A stretch of 64,000 nucleotides of DNA from Siphonodentalium dalli (Eukaryota > Mollusca > Scaphopoda > Gadilida > Siphonodentaliidae), in contig CP136061.1 of NCBI GenBank assembly GCA_032622095.1, positions 92,669,845 to 92,733,844 of the forward strand. Direction: 5' to 3'. The notes below the pieces were generated by a model that saw nothing but the letters and a program-made list of their open reading frames with translations, was not told where the DNA came from and did no database searches. Numbering within the stretch: the first letter of the stretch is position 1; each line of letters starts with the position of its first letter. Below, piece after piece: positions 46,706 through 59,140 of this stretch. A program made the position numbers and the translations under genes.

Positions 46706-49700
46706 TATCTCAGGAGTGTGTATGTAACGTCAAGTGAATACTAAGAGGTTATACGCCACCTGGAGTAAACCGTCCACTCTAAAACTTAGTATTCGCTCTC
46801 ATGTTACGCGTTGATAATACTAACCACATCCACCCGGCGCGAGCTTTCCGTTGGGCAGGTTGCATTTGTAGTAGAGTGGTCAAACTTTGAGTGCCTACCT
46901 ATAGTATACCGACATACCTGCTCCTGCATTAACCTCGATCCTTCATTAGCCCATACACAAGTTGCCTCTGAATTACGGTATGGCAGTTTCTTTATCCAGT
47001 TAATTGTTAACATTCCACATGATGATTATTTCCGGAAGGCTGCAATGTACAGAGTAACTATATTGGTAATTGTTATCCATTGTTCTATATCCAGTATAGG
47101 GCTAGAAAACAACAACAGCAAAAACGAAACAACAAAATAAAACAAAAAGCAAAATATAACAAATATACAGTACAACAATGACAAAACCAAAAATATGAGT
47201 ACTTACTTATTCCCACTGATAGTCAGCAAATAAATCTAGTTAATCTTCTGTTAGAACGAATTATGTTTGGCTATTTGTTATTGTCAGTCTCGTGTGTTGG
47301 GCAGCATTGACTCTGCGAGTATATATCGGTTGATATCTACAACATCAGAGTACCCTTAACTTAACTTAAAGATCCACATTAGATTATTAACGCCATCGGG
47401 TGTATACTGTCCTAGAGATTATAGAGAGCTGTGGTTCGCTGGGCGTTTTATTTATACATGTAGATAATGGGTTTTTTCCGGTTGTGACAATTCACAGTAG
47501 GTCCCTATTTGCGGAGGTCTATTTGCGGAGTTCCCCGAATTCGCGGAGGTCAAAGATATAGTAATTTAGGAGCGTCTGGTCGGATTGAGTACCTTTAATA
47601 TTACTATTACGCGGTAAGATTTATAGCTCTAGACGGACGAAGGCGCCCAAATATCGGTTAGTTACCGTCGCATTAGAGGCGACATAAACTATCAATTTGA
47701 TTGTAGTTGCATGCTAATGTGAATCGCAAGATCTACTGTGTTATACACCCTTCTGATCTAATATGCTTACATCCACTGGTCTGTGTATGCAAATGTATGC
47801 CACTGTGCGTCTAATTGGGAAGCAGAATATTCCCGTGTCTATATCTTGGCTTTGAGTAATTATTGTCGCGATACATGTATTCCATTATTCATCAGGTCTG
47901 TGCAATCACATTTATAACTACACTAGTTACATAGTGCTATTATATTGGTATATCACTATTGCAAAACAATTTGTATTGCATGTAAGCATTGCCGCATGCT
48001 GTTGTAGTTCATTTTGAGATGTTTTTGTTTTTTTTCGCAAAATCAAAAGAATCCATTCCCGCGGAAATTTTGGTTGCACCCTGTTCTTCTACATGTATGT
48101 ATAGACAAAACAGGTGTCAGTGTCAGAAAAGGTGACAGTGGTTAAATAGTTCTTATTTCTACACGAAAAGAACAAATGGTATTCAGAGTCAAAGCAGGCT
48201 CTTGCACTTTTAGAATGATTGTCTTCTAAATTTGGACTATCTCTCCTCCGGCAGATGCATTCACCAACAATACCTACATTTAACTACTATAGTCGTATAC
48301 ACCTATAGTTTAAACCCCAGCCACAATGTTTTCTATTGTTTGCCCATGTATGTTATCTTGACTTTCCATGCTGACGATAATAGCTGTGTATTGTTTTAAC
48401 AATAACCGTGGAATATAACCCAATCACCCGTGCATGAACGTGCGTACTCGCCCCATCACAATCACGTTGACCATATTGAATGAATATGAAATTTCCAGTA
48501 TCCATACTGATGACGACCTATTATACGCACACATCAGGTCAATGATACATAAACTCACAATGGTATCATGTAGCGAGGCTATCGATAGGCCAGGTAATGC
48601 TAAGTATTGTTTTAACGGTGTCTATTTGATGGTTGATCTAATTATATTACTAGATATACTGTCCTGTAAATGTATCCGTCGTACGTCTCATATATGGCAC
48701 TTATTATTTATCTGCATCGGATGTGTATGCAATGTATGTTTTCCTGTAAAGCTTGCAGCCTATATGTGCACGAATGGTCTTGCAGCGCACTACTCGCAGA
48801 ACACACACACACACGTCATCGTGGACTATAATCGAACTGAATTTTTCCAGAAATATAGTGGTATTTGACACGATATATGTGGATTTAAGGACGGCCAAGT
48901 AGCTGGGTTTAAGATAGATATTCCCCTCGCTGTCCGGTATTCTGCCAAATAAACACACTCGGTTCATAGGAGTAATCCAACACAATTATCTTAATCGTTT
49001 TTCTCAAAGAGATGAGTGATATATTCCAATGTGCGAAGTATACCACACGATGCCAATCAGAACACGAAGTATTATAGAGAAAAATATGGTTCTTTCTAGA
49101 AAAGGCAATACAGGTTTAACATGAGCCAGCACCAATTACATATATCTTCACCAGCTTAAAAACTCACGTAATTATTGTACCTTGGATATATGATACGCCC
49201 AATACCACATTGCCGTCTATGGCTATAATTGTCGTACCGAAACGCCGTACGCAAGAGCAAGGCTCGTGCATTTAAGATCCCAATTGTTATATACAAATTA
49301 CCACGTATTAATTCTAATTGGCTCTATGTGAGTCTATGTGAGCGAAAAACGTGTACAAGAGGTGGGCGAGATGTGTGCGAGATGTGACCGAATTGGAAGA
49401 TGAATGGCATCTGTTCTGTAATAGTATGTATCTCTGTTCGTATTAGCATTCCTGCACTGTTTATTTCAATGCAAAATAGCACATACATCGGCTTGGCATC
49501 GGTGAATTAGTTTTCCGAACATCCTATAAATAAAAATTTAATTGACACACGCGGAAAATCAATTGGCCGCCATTGTGACACTCCTTGACTGAACTAGTTA
49601 AGCTTATACTAACGCTCGGTGAGTCGTGATCATCGTCCGGTTTATACACAACGGCTTTGTACTATTCTGCATAACGTACATGTATAAGAACATAATATAT

Positions 49701-50359
49701 AGCCGTGGTGGGCACGAAGCCAGCGCGGACCATGCCCACGTCCAAGCCAGACTGGTTGATAAATAGGTATATGTTTTATTGACAAAATGATGTGTGAGAA
49801 ACAAAATGGTAGTACAGATTATGATATAAAAACAATGTTATAGAACAAGAATAGATACATGTAGTATTTAAACAGCACAATTTGCTTGGAATGGGCAAAA
49901 TCACAGTCTGTGCTGTCTTCATGCCCACCCCCACTACCATTTAGATATGACTATGCCATTGGTAGCCAGACGCATGTTTGTATTGAAGTATAGTAAGGAC
50001 GTAAATGCGATTATTAGGTAAGTATATAACAAAAGCGTATAGAACAAAAACAGTTTTTATTTCAGGCACAAAAGTTCAATGTGAGGGTGACCTATTAATT
50101 TGATCTTAGTGGGCTTTTAATTATAACATTACTATTACTGGTATTAGCTCAGTATAAGTTCGGCCCGGGCTTCCACGTCCGATTCATAAACCTAACCGCG
50201 CACCCTGAGGTTTCTGCTTCAACATCGTTATTATTTCTAATACTTCAGGTGCTGTCGACTTTCGCGTTGTATCAAAATGAGAACGGAGTAGAAGAACATC
50301 TGAATTAAATTAAAGAACAAGCGACTGAGAGAAGTCAGGGCGTCGTGGTACATTGACTG
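46706..50359. other. Intergenic, upstream of the GPCR; nothing firm
   Basis: About 3.6 kb without recognised genes or repeats. A pyrimidine-rich stretch ending TAATACTTCAG at 50248 could be a splice acceptor for a 5' UTR exon of the GPCR, unproven. Confidence 0.4.
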
Positions 50360-51520
50360 ATGATGGCTGATATTGGTCTAGTCGCCGCCAACATAGAAGG
50401 TATAATCGGCTACGAGGATACAAATGTCACAGAATCCACTGCGAACCAGACAAACGCTGCAATATACGACGTCAATGTTACCGCAATTACGAAAGTTATC
50501 AAGATAGTTATTCTGCCATGTTACGTTATATTGGGATTCGTGGGAAATTCCATATCAATCATGGTTTTTAAGATGACGCCGATGAAGCACTACTCTTGTA
50601 CGGTCTTTCTCATCGCTCTAGCTGCATCAGACAACACATTCCTGGTGACGTTATTCTTTACATGGATCGACGAAACGTTTCATACACCAATACTCCGGAC
50701 CAACATCGTCTGCCAAATCACCATTTATCTTTCTTCGGTATCAAGCTTCCTCTCGGCCTGGTTCGTTGTGTCCCTGACATTGGAACGCTTCATTGCAATA
50801 TGTCACCCGTTCTACACATCTCGTTTATTCACAAGAAGCCGCGAGAAGTACACAATTCTGACACTGTTGATTTTCGGGGCGATCGTATACACGTATACGT
50901 TATGGACAATTGAGATACAAACAGCATATGGACAGGATGTTTGTGTCCATAGTAAAAAGTTTTTAATTTTGGTTTTTGTTATGCAATGGTTCGATACCAT
51001 AGCAACGTTCGTGATTCCAGTAGTTATTCTCTTTGCGTCCAATATAGGGATCGTAGCAACAATTGTAAGGTATAGGCATAAGCATGCAAAAAAATCAGCA
51101 ATGATGATACACACACACGGAGCTCGTCGAGTGTCAAATTCTGTTTACCTGAGTTCGTCTACACAACGCAAAATAACCCGGCTGTTAATGACTGTCACGG
51201 TATCGTTCTTTTTCATGGTGATACCGAGCCATGCATTTCGATTGACGGAATTGATTAAATATACATTCACTGGTGAACTCGATGGATCTACATTGAAACA
51301 CATCTGCCACGAATCGTTCCAACTATTGTACTGGATGACCTTTTGTATCAATTTCTTCCTGTATGCGTTGTCAGGGAAACTATTTCGCAAGTATCTCTTC
51401 TGGTTGCTAAGACGAAGGAAAATGAAAGTTAGACGCAGATCCAGTCACGAGCATTTATATATGAAACCTGAAATTATAATGGCACATCAAAGCATGACGT
51501 CACGTTCAACTCTGTGTTGA
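50360..51520 (+). CDS. Class A (rhodopsin-family) peptide-type GPCR, single exon
   Basis: A 386-residue seven-helix plasma-membrane receptor with no intron in the coding sequence. The N-terminus has three N-glycosylation sequons (N22, N29, N39). TM1 holds the GN motif (N63), TM2 LAASD (D91), TM3 starts after C118 and ends ERF (142-144) in place of DRY, and C195 in the second extracellular loop can pair with C118. P220 in TM5 and P289 in TM6 are present; TM7 has NFFLY (331-335) instead of NPxxY, followed by a basic helix-8 region KLFRKYLFWLLRRRK. The TM7 and helix-8 pattern resembles FMRFamide-type and other neuropeptide or chemosensory receptors expanded in molluscs. Ligand and G protein cannot be predicted. 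Two ATGs are adjacent; the second (50363) has the better context (A at -3, G at +4). Signalling would be through G proteins. No broken residue; it appears intact. Confidence 0.93.
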   Translation: MMADIGLVAANIEGIIGYEDTNVTESTANQTNAAIYDVNVTAITKVIKIVILPCYVILGFVGNSISIMVFKMTPMKHYSCTVFLIALAASDNTFLVTLFFTWIDETFHTPILRTNIVCQITIYLSSVSSFLSAWFVVSLTLERFIAICHPFYTSRLFTRSREKYTILTLLIFGAIVYTYTLWTIEIQTAYGQDVCVHSKKFLILVFVMQWFDTIATFVIPVVILFASNIGIVATIVRYRHKHAKKSAMMIHTHGARRVSNSVYLSSSTQRKITRLLMTVTVSFFFMVIPSHAFRLTELIKYTFTGELDGSTLKHICHESFQLLYWMTFCINFFLYALSGKLFRKYLFWLLRRRKMKVRRRSSHEHLYMKPEIIMAHQSMTSRSTLC

Positions 51521-51661
51521 GCATGCGCCACAGTCATGTGATGTGTGTATGACGTATTGTTTGTGACACGTGTTATAATGGTATTGTTCGATTAAATGTT
51601 ATAGATTATATGGAATTGCAGAACTAAAATATTGGCCAAATTCTTCTTTTAGATGCAAACA

Positions 51662-52086
51662 CCTCGCTACGTTGTCATGCTAAATTGTTATGATGCGGGT
51701 AGGGCAAACTGATGCCGTTACGAAAAAGATCGGTCATTTGTTCTAAAGTTATGTTCTCGATGCTTGTCTAATCAGAGCGATTTGACACACAAAAACCGGT
51801 GCGTATGTGAAACATTCAAGAACATGTATATTTTTGAAAAATATAATAATGCCTGCGCAGGTGTTTCTAAAACTACGTGAATAACCATCTTGATTATAGT
51901 CGATTTTCAACAACTTAGCATTAAAACTGTTTAGAAATAAATTTGTTGCTGAATGATACGCATTTTTCTTGGATATGTTCAGATTATCGCAACACCGTGA
52001 AAAAGACAAAAGACAAAATATGACGGTACTTTCTGCTAACAGCATCAGTTGGACCCACCGCACCATAGCAGGACAACTTGACCAGG
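51662..52086. mobile_element. TIR element family C, copy 1
   Basis: Ends CCTCGCTACGTTGTCATGCT and AGCAGGACAACTTGACCAGG are inverse of one another with mismatches, and both sides carry (A)TGCTGTT / AACAGCAT inner blocks. It aligns in part with 60525-61386. It lies 140 bp downstream of the GPCR stop, so may be in its 3' UTR or terminator region. Confidence 0.72.
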
Positions 52087-52597
52087 GTGGTAAAGTATAA
52101 GTGTTCTGTCTCACTGTGGTTCAGTTTTTGACGATTGTCCACCATAGCTACTACGTGTATATTGAAACATTCTGATCGACCATGCTACTAGTTCACTCGT
52201 TCTACGAACTGATGAAATATATCGTCACAAAATGTTCTATATAATTATCGCGACCTGATTTCCAGGTTTTCCTAAGTCCACTTTTTATGTTTTTGAGATA
52301 TTTGATATTTAAAGTTTGAATCTCCAATGCGGGCCAACTACTAAGACTGTGGACATATTTATAACACTATCCTATTGAAAAAACATTTCTTTAATAGAAC
52401 AAAATCAGCGTGATATATCGTAGATTAAATGTGATCCTGGTTTTATTGTAGAATAATGCAGGCAGGCTGTCCATTTTTGTACTTATGACATACTGGACAT
52501 TTTACAATTGCATACACTATGAATAGCTCAGATTTCACCATTGAGCTGGAATTCGTAAAATGGCAACCTTGTTCTACTCTCTTAAAACAATAGGTAT
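52087..52597. other. Intergenic, nothing identified
   Basis: No coding or repeat signal recognised. Confidence 0.4.
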
Positions 52598-52890
52598 TAC
52601 ATAGGTACTGAACGTGTCTCTTGTGGGTACAAAACTGCTGGTACTCTGTAGTACCAAAACTATTAGTACTATGGGTACAACACTGTTGGTACTCAGGGGT
52701 TCCAAATATTTAGGTACTGGTAAACTGGAGTTCCTGTCTGGGTACTATGGATTACCAAAACTGTTGGTCCTCTGGAATACCAAATGATCAGGTACTGGTA
52801 CTCTGGAGTACCTGTCTGTGTACTCTGGAGTGCAAAAGATCTAGAGCGAACCTGTCCATGTACTCTGGAGTATCCAATATCTACGTGCAT
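52598..52890. repeat. Diverged short tandem repeat rich in GTACT/AGTACC
   Basis: Units of ~25-30 bp of the form GGTACTCTGGAGTACC.AAA recur about ten times with drift. Each unit holds a small inverted repeat (GGTACTC...GAGTACC). Confidence 0.8.
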
Positions 52891-53003
52891 GTGCTATGCG
52901 GAGAATCTGCCCAGGTACCAAGCCCCCGAAATTACAATAAAATGTCCGATGACAAATATACCATTGTAACATATTAGATTCCAAATGATGCCACGACGTT
53001 TAA

Positions 53004-53246
53004 CCCTTTGAGTGCCAGGTCGATTTTTGTATCAACCCATATACCCTGTGCCAATGCATTCTCTTATATATGCGAGTCGACCATAGGTCGCCTCGCATAT
53101 ATAAGAGAATGCATTGGCCTAACATTTTTTTTTTTTTTTTTTATTTTTTAAATTTTTTACAATTTTAATAATTTATTCTTATATTCTTTAACAGACTTAT
53201 TTTGTAGGTTTAGGGCCGATGAGATCGGCCCCTGGCACTCAAAGGG
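53004..53246. mobile_element. piggyBac-like MITE with one hairpin module
   Basis: TIR CCCTTTGAGTGCCAGG (16 bp, perfect) flanked by TTAA at 53000-53003 and 53247-53250. The backbone differs from 4371-4815 after CCCTTT. It carries a single hairpin (53050-53118) preceded by CCCTGTG; a second hairpin is absent and a poly-T run follows. Confidence 0.9.
53050..53118 (+). repeat. Hairpin module copy 7
   Basis: Intact arms and centre, flanked by ACCCTGTG on the left and CTAACA on the right. Confidence 0.96.
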
Positions 53247-53250
53247 TTAA

Positions 53251-54944
53251 ACATCGAATTAAGTAAAGAACCCAGATCGAGGATCTTCAGATCATGCTAT
53301 CAGTTACATTAACTCCCTTGCATAGCATAAAATGAAATAATCCGAATTATATTACTTATATAGGCCATATCCAGGACTCATACACCACACCTCACGGGAT
53401 GCACCCCACGGCAAACAGGGTGCCAAATTATGGATTCTTACCCCTTGTAGTGGGGTGGTAGCCTATTTTAGCCCGGTCCAACACGGGGTTAAGGATTTAA
53501 GGATTTTTTTATCTGGGAATATTTCTTTACGCGGGCAAACAACTCAGTTACAGTGATAATGTATTTATAATATTTGATGAATCGTGCATGAACCATTATC
53601 GGTGCGTCAAGCTGATGGTCGGGTGGGTTAGACAGAATGGCATACTCACCCAATCGCATTCCTGATGAAAAAAACTGTTTGTTAGTTTCACGTCCCATTG
53701 GTTGATTTAAGTATGTTTTATCGAGGTTTTGGATCATGTAAAAATAGAATCTGCAATTCGTCCCCAGCTCATAGAGGAATTACAAAACCCTTTCAGTAAA
53801 ATATGTCTGGACCTAATTTACTGGACTCGTTTTGTAAATTGCACTCCGAACTCGTTGTAGATCCTCTATTTCTTCTAGCGGTTCACATAACAGATGGCTC
53901 AGAATTATGAGCAATCCACACCGGACCTCCCTTTCATACATGGACATATACCTACATGTACGATGATATATGTCGATCATTGATGATAATAACTTATCTC
54001 AATGTTGCGAGACACTCAAAAGTAAACAAAAGAGTTGAAGAGATGATTTTTACCCCATCTGTATAATGCAAAAGTGCTTGGACCATACAGTCGAAAATCA
54101 CTGAATAATTCAATTCGGCTAATGAGTTTCGGCAGCTGGACAGGGACCGAAATTCATTCTCTCAGATGAGGCGACGTAGAAGTACGAGAGGACGATGAAT
54201 GTCATAAATATGTAATTGATTACCGCCACCGGTGTATACTGTTGGGCAAATTTTTGAAATCTGTGGACCTATGGGGATTTTATAAATACATAATTGTTTT
54301 TTTCCAGTTATTGTGGGACGCGTTAAAGTTGTACTGCGAGTCCGGTAAAAGCTGTAGTTGGAATGTCCAAGTTCGTGAAAGTTCTATTGACTATGCCGAT
54401 GATTTGAGAAGCTTTATTGCTTTAGGATGTTGTAGAAAGGCTAATCTTGCCGTGTCAAATTGAGCTATAGCGATGGGATATCTCGCAGGACAACACATTT
54501 CGGGTTTTCGTGGGGTGTGTATTCGATGGATGTCTTATAGTTGCAGTATATAACTAGTATGACCGCGTTAATTGCGTTCGATGTTTAGGTATGAACAATG
54601 GCTGGGCCATGCACACTTATGGCGGGAACCCAATTTGTTATCCGCATTTAGAAGCTTTCTGGTTTGGTGAATGAAAAACCTGCAGTAATAAGCCTTAGTT
54701 TTTTTGTAATAATTTGAAGGATTAGTTGTTTTAATGGAATTCTGAGGCGGTGCATTCATGTTCCCAATATATTTTATATTATAATTTATATTTATGACCA
54801 ATAATATGATCTTGGTGGCGTTACCATTTCTGACTATGGTTTTCTTTTACCCAAGTGCGCCAGACGATGACACTTCAGGTGATAATCCTTGAGATAATTC
54901 CCTGCCTTTAAATTTTCCTCAGTGTGGAACAGACAGAAAGACGA
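53251..54944. other. Intergenic, nothing identified
   Basis: No gene or repeat recognised. Confidence 0.4.
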
Positions 54945-55097
54945 TTAACCCTTTACCCAACAAACCGGCCAAAACCGGCCAAATAAAGCTTCAACAGCCT
55001 AAAATATCTTCGGTCTGTCTCAATAGAACCATACAAATATGGATATCATTGGAACCGGCTCCTTGACCACATTGTGATAGTTACAGTTATGCCCTGT

Positions 55098-55166
55098 GCC
55101 AATGCATTCTCTTATATATGCGAGTCGACCATAGGTCGCCTCGCATATATAAGAGAATGCATTGGC
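55098..55166 (+). repeat. Hairpin module copy 8
   Basis: Intact palindrome, preceded by GCCCTGTG. Confidence 0.96.
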
Positions 55167-55245
55167 CTAAAACAAATATTTTTTTAACACTTTTTACCAT
55201 TTTTTCTTACATTCTTTAACAATTTTATAATTTTTAATGTGTTAA

Positions 55246-55314
55246 GCCAATGCATTCTCTTATATATGCGAGGCGACCTATGGTCGACTCGCATATATAA
55301 GAGAATGCATTGGC
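55246..55314 (-). repeat. Hairpin module copy 9 (inverted)
   Basis: Intact palindrome in reverse orientation, followed by ACAGGGCCG, which joins directly to the piggyBac-like TIR. Confidence 0.96.
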
Positions 55315-55344
55315 ACAGGGCCGTTCTGTTGGGTAAAGGGTTAA

Positions 55345-55708
55345 CGAGATACAAGATTGAAATAAAAAATAAAATGGCAAAGCACACAATCTAATTGTAG
55401 CTATGATGTCCTAACTGTCACAATGGATAGGGTATCAATTTCCTCACTTTATTCCAAAAACTTTATTTTATGAATAAAATTACGGAAAAACGAGCTTACA
55501 ATGTATGTATTGCATAGTATTAATCAACAACGTGGGAGAGTACATATCTGAATCGCTTAAGGTGAATATTATATATGTGAATTATATGCATCTTGTGAGA
55601 ACCCGTTTGGTCACGGGTCTGAAATAGTGAATTAAATTTACACACTAGGTTTTTGTCCATTGCACATTAGAATGCCGTGATAACTAGCGTACCAATGCAT
55701 GCACTGCA
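55345..55708. other. Intergenic, nothing identified
   Basis: No coding or repeat signal recognised. Confidence 0.4.
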
Positions 55709-55768
55709 TATATATATGAGACACGATTTGTCAGTTCGCGGCACAGTGGGATATCGAACCTCGGCAAG
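55709..55768 (+). promoter_or_regulatory. Candidate TATA/initiator promoter with a short first exon
   Basis: TATATATAT at 55709, an initiator-like TCAGTT at 55731 with its A at 55733 (24 bp from the TATA start), then 36 bases ending CAAG before a consensus donor GTAAGT at 55769. The spacing fits a TATA-Inr core promoter and a non-coding first exon. No downstream exon was recognised, so this is suggestive only. Confidence 0.22.
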
Positions 55769-58700
55769 GTAAGTTATATGTGTGATAATTGCTCGATTGG
55801 TGATGACTTACATTTTGGGTCTGCAGCTGGGCCGGCGAAGAAACACTAATCGGGTCAAGTGTTTTCTCAAGATGCTAAACAGAGTTCAGTCCCCTCGCTA
55901 CGCTATGTCTGAACGCTGCTGGCATGTGTATTTTCTTAATTAAATCAAATGTATGTTAATGAAGTGTTTTGTCGGTTATAATTAATTCTGGCTTGATTTA
56001 GACAGTTTTCAAATGAATATGGACAGATTAGTTTCTCATAATAATGCAGAATGAATTGTAACATACACAAGTCTAAACTATATGCAACATTTCTTCACAT
56101 TAGATGTAGGTGCAAGCAGCGGTAAGTCCTGCGTAGGGGACTGCACTCTGCATGGAGCTTGGTTTTTTCTCTGTTTAATATTACAGTGAGTGTTGCGCCA
56201 AATAAGATGCACGCTGGTGTGGGGTGTTCGCATTTGAGCATTGTAAGCACTTTCTGAAAACCAAGATGGCGTACAGCCTGGCTGGTGTGTTTTCAGAATA
56301 TACCCTCGTGTTATGCAAATACTGGTCATGTAGACACCAGATAAGACGTCCATTATAGCCGCCGTTTTTCAGAGCAGACAACAAGTCAGGTTGCTGCAAA
56401 TTATAGCGAGAAAATCTTGTCAACTGAATATAAATGTATCTATTTTTGTTATGCTAAGACATAGTTCCCTTTTTATGGTAAATTTGAACTCCCTTTCCAA
56501 GATGGCCACCAGAATGGTTGCCGGAAATGGAAAATATGACGTTTTTCACTAATGGCGTCTTGATTAGATTCTTCTGTTTGAAACTGGTGGAGAATTGTGA
56601 CTTGATTTTGTATTTTGCAAGTTAACTGATCATTGGTGCAATAAAATATGTCATTATTGTGGTCCCAGCCCCTTCCGATCGCTTAAAAAGTATTTTTTAC
56701 AAATTTTACAAAATAAATCTAAATTTGGATTCTAGTCATATTTCAACAAGAATAATATGACCACTCGCTAGCGTAATTAACGAACCACAGCTAAAACACA
56801 CATAAGCTAGCATAATTATATCTGCCTTTTTAAATCTTATGAAAATTACTTCATACAATCGTATTCCCATCAAATAAGTTTCGCTTAGGCCTTATGACGT
56901 GGTATGATTAATTACACTTCAGACATGCACAATGGTTCATCAAATTTCATATATCAATTAGGCCAATCACACATCAGGGCATGTGAGAAATCGGAGATTC
57001 ACAACGCAAACAGACTTCTAGCTCACCACGTCAGACTTAAAACCTAAAAAAAAACTTTTAAAAGCAATACCTTTTGTACAAATTATTATATAATATAAAC
57101 TCCCAACATCAAACTGAAAGTGTTCAAAAGACAAGACTGTTGGCTATTGTCGAGAGGGGAGTATTTTAGAGAAATTAACCATTATATTATTGACGCTGAG
57201 TGCGCAATCCGATTGAGATGTGTACTATACGAAGAATGTTCATTTCATTCATAAAATGCCATCATGTCGATTTCAACGAGACTCGACGAACAATGTCATC
57301 GTGTAGCTTTCACTATAGACCGAATTCGCGATAACCTGAATGTATCTTATGATTTGTTGTTTAGTATGTGTTCCTTGTGAATTCATGGAAATAGAAGGAT
57401 ATCAACGAATTATCAGATTCACGTATGTAATATTAGGATAATGTGAACGCGATATAACGTTTGCGTGCAATACCAACAGTGTCTCCCGCCCTGCCAGAGT
57501 CATTGGTATTTTTCCATTGCACGCACAATTTTTATTTTAGGCCATTCCAATGCAAATAGTTGACAGTCCTTAATATGTCATAATTATGTTCTCAATAAAA
57601 TGTAAACCGCGGCTACGAATGAACTTCACTCTGCATAATTCCGATTGTACCTTCTCATATTTTGTAACGCCTGGAATTGAAAGACACACACGTTTATTTC
57701 CGATTACGACATTAATGCTTTTAAGCCCACCGATCTACTGTGCAACAAAGGCGTTCGCAAAATTCAAAACAGCATTGTCGTATTAGATAATAATTGGTGA
57801 CGTCACAAAATCAGATATAGTCTATATACGACCAAAACGTCCGGCTTTTGGTTCGTTAATACCAATGAATATTCCAACTCACAGGAACCAAACATTGGCT
57901 CAAAATGGCCTCCAAAATATGGAAAATGGTATAAACTGCCCCAACGTGTCTTGCAGTCGATCACAAGTTGTGGTTGATGAATAAAATAGGCTATTCAGCA
58001 GTCTATACATTGAATACTAACATGTCTGATGCACCTTGGTTATTTGTCACTATTGTAACCACTGATATTACCAGAACGATTGTATTTTTGTTCTCGCATA
58101 CCACAGTGGCATGTCGTTAAAACGAGTAAAATAAAAATTAAAACATATATAAATTTAAACCGAGCGCGACACATTAAAAACTGTTTCGTTTATACATACG
58201 TAACGAGCTCGAGGGAGTTTACTATTCAGATACCTCCTCACGTCTAACAGTCACACTTTACATAAATTATGCCTAAACTGTTTCTTAAAATTCCAAAGTC
58301 AATCGATCGAGTAAAAGCTTATAATACACAATTGTTGGATAAACTTTTCAAACACTTCGAAAACAGACGCTGAACAGAACATCACGGAGATCACGGACAA
58401 ATGAGTCCCGATTTAGCACGCGATAAAATATACCAACATTTCGAAATAAATATCGAATTATCTATCGATAAAACGCCCACATTTTGTACAACAATCCTTC
58501 GTGCATCGACATATCGAATGTTGATCTGCACACATCAATCGAATATTTGAATCCAAGTCTCCATTCATATTCTATATGTCAGGAATAATTTCAAGTTAAT
58601 TTTGCATTGAAAATGAAATCAGTGACCTGTTGGTGAGCACGCACGGAGAATACTGATCGTTGATTGTTTAAACGGGCAGCATGCGTATTTTGCACACTCA

Positions 58701-59140
58701 GAAGTCGCTTCGTAATTATCGTTAACTATAGGAAAAGAATATCGACTTTGATTCAAATATTCGATTGATTTGTGCAGATCAACATCAACATTCAGTTCAC
58801 ACTTACAAGTTATCTCTCGGGAACAAAACAAACAGAACGGACAGTCATGCGGACGGACATACCAATAACAGACTACGTCCCATTTTTTAAATGGGCATAT
58901 CAAAATCAACATTTTGCCAAATTTGGTCTATAAACACCTTATTATGAGGCATTTAAGATATATCAAAACAACAAACATCTTACATATCAAAGATAGTTCA
59001 ATTTTACTTGAACAAATGGTCCAAACCTGAAAACTAAAATTTTGCCGTTTTGTATATCAAGTTTGTGAGAGAAACATCCAATAGTTTTGGTAATGTCAGT
59101 AGCTACAATCGTAACAATTAACAAAGGTGCATTATAAATG
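55769..59140. other. Intergenic, nothing identified
   Basis: About 3.4 kb without a recognised gene. CAAGATGGCCACCAGAATGG at about 56500 resembles the core of the 23-kb tandem repeat. Confidence 0.35.

Larger units (their letters stand above)
54949..55340. mobile_element. piggyBac-like MITE carrying two hairpin modules (reverse orientation)
   Basis: Same backbone as 4371-4815 in opposite orientation, flanked by TTAA (54945-54948 and 55341-55344). Hairpins lie at 55098-55166 and 55246-55314; the filler between them is much shorter (~80 bp against ~135 bp). Confidence 0.9.

Noticed and set aside
48434-48868. ATG-initiated 144-codon frame on the plus strand
   Set aside because: No recognisable motif or domain, ordinary composition, and an overlapping frame on the other strand; the length is within chance for 64 kb when no family signal supports it.
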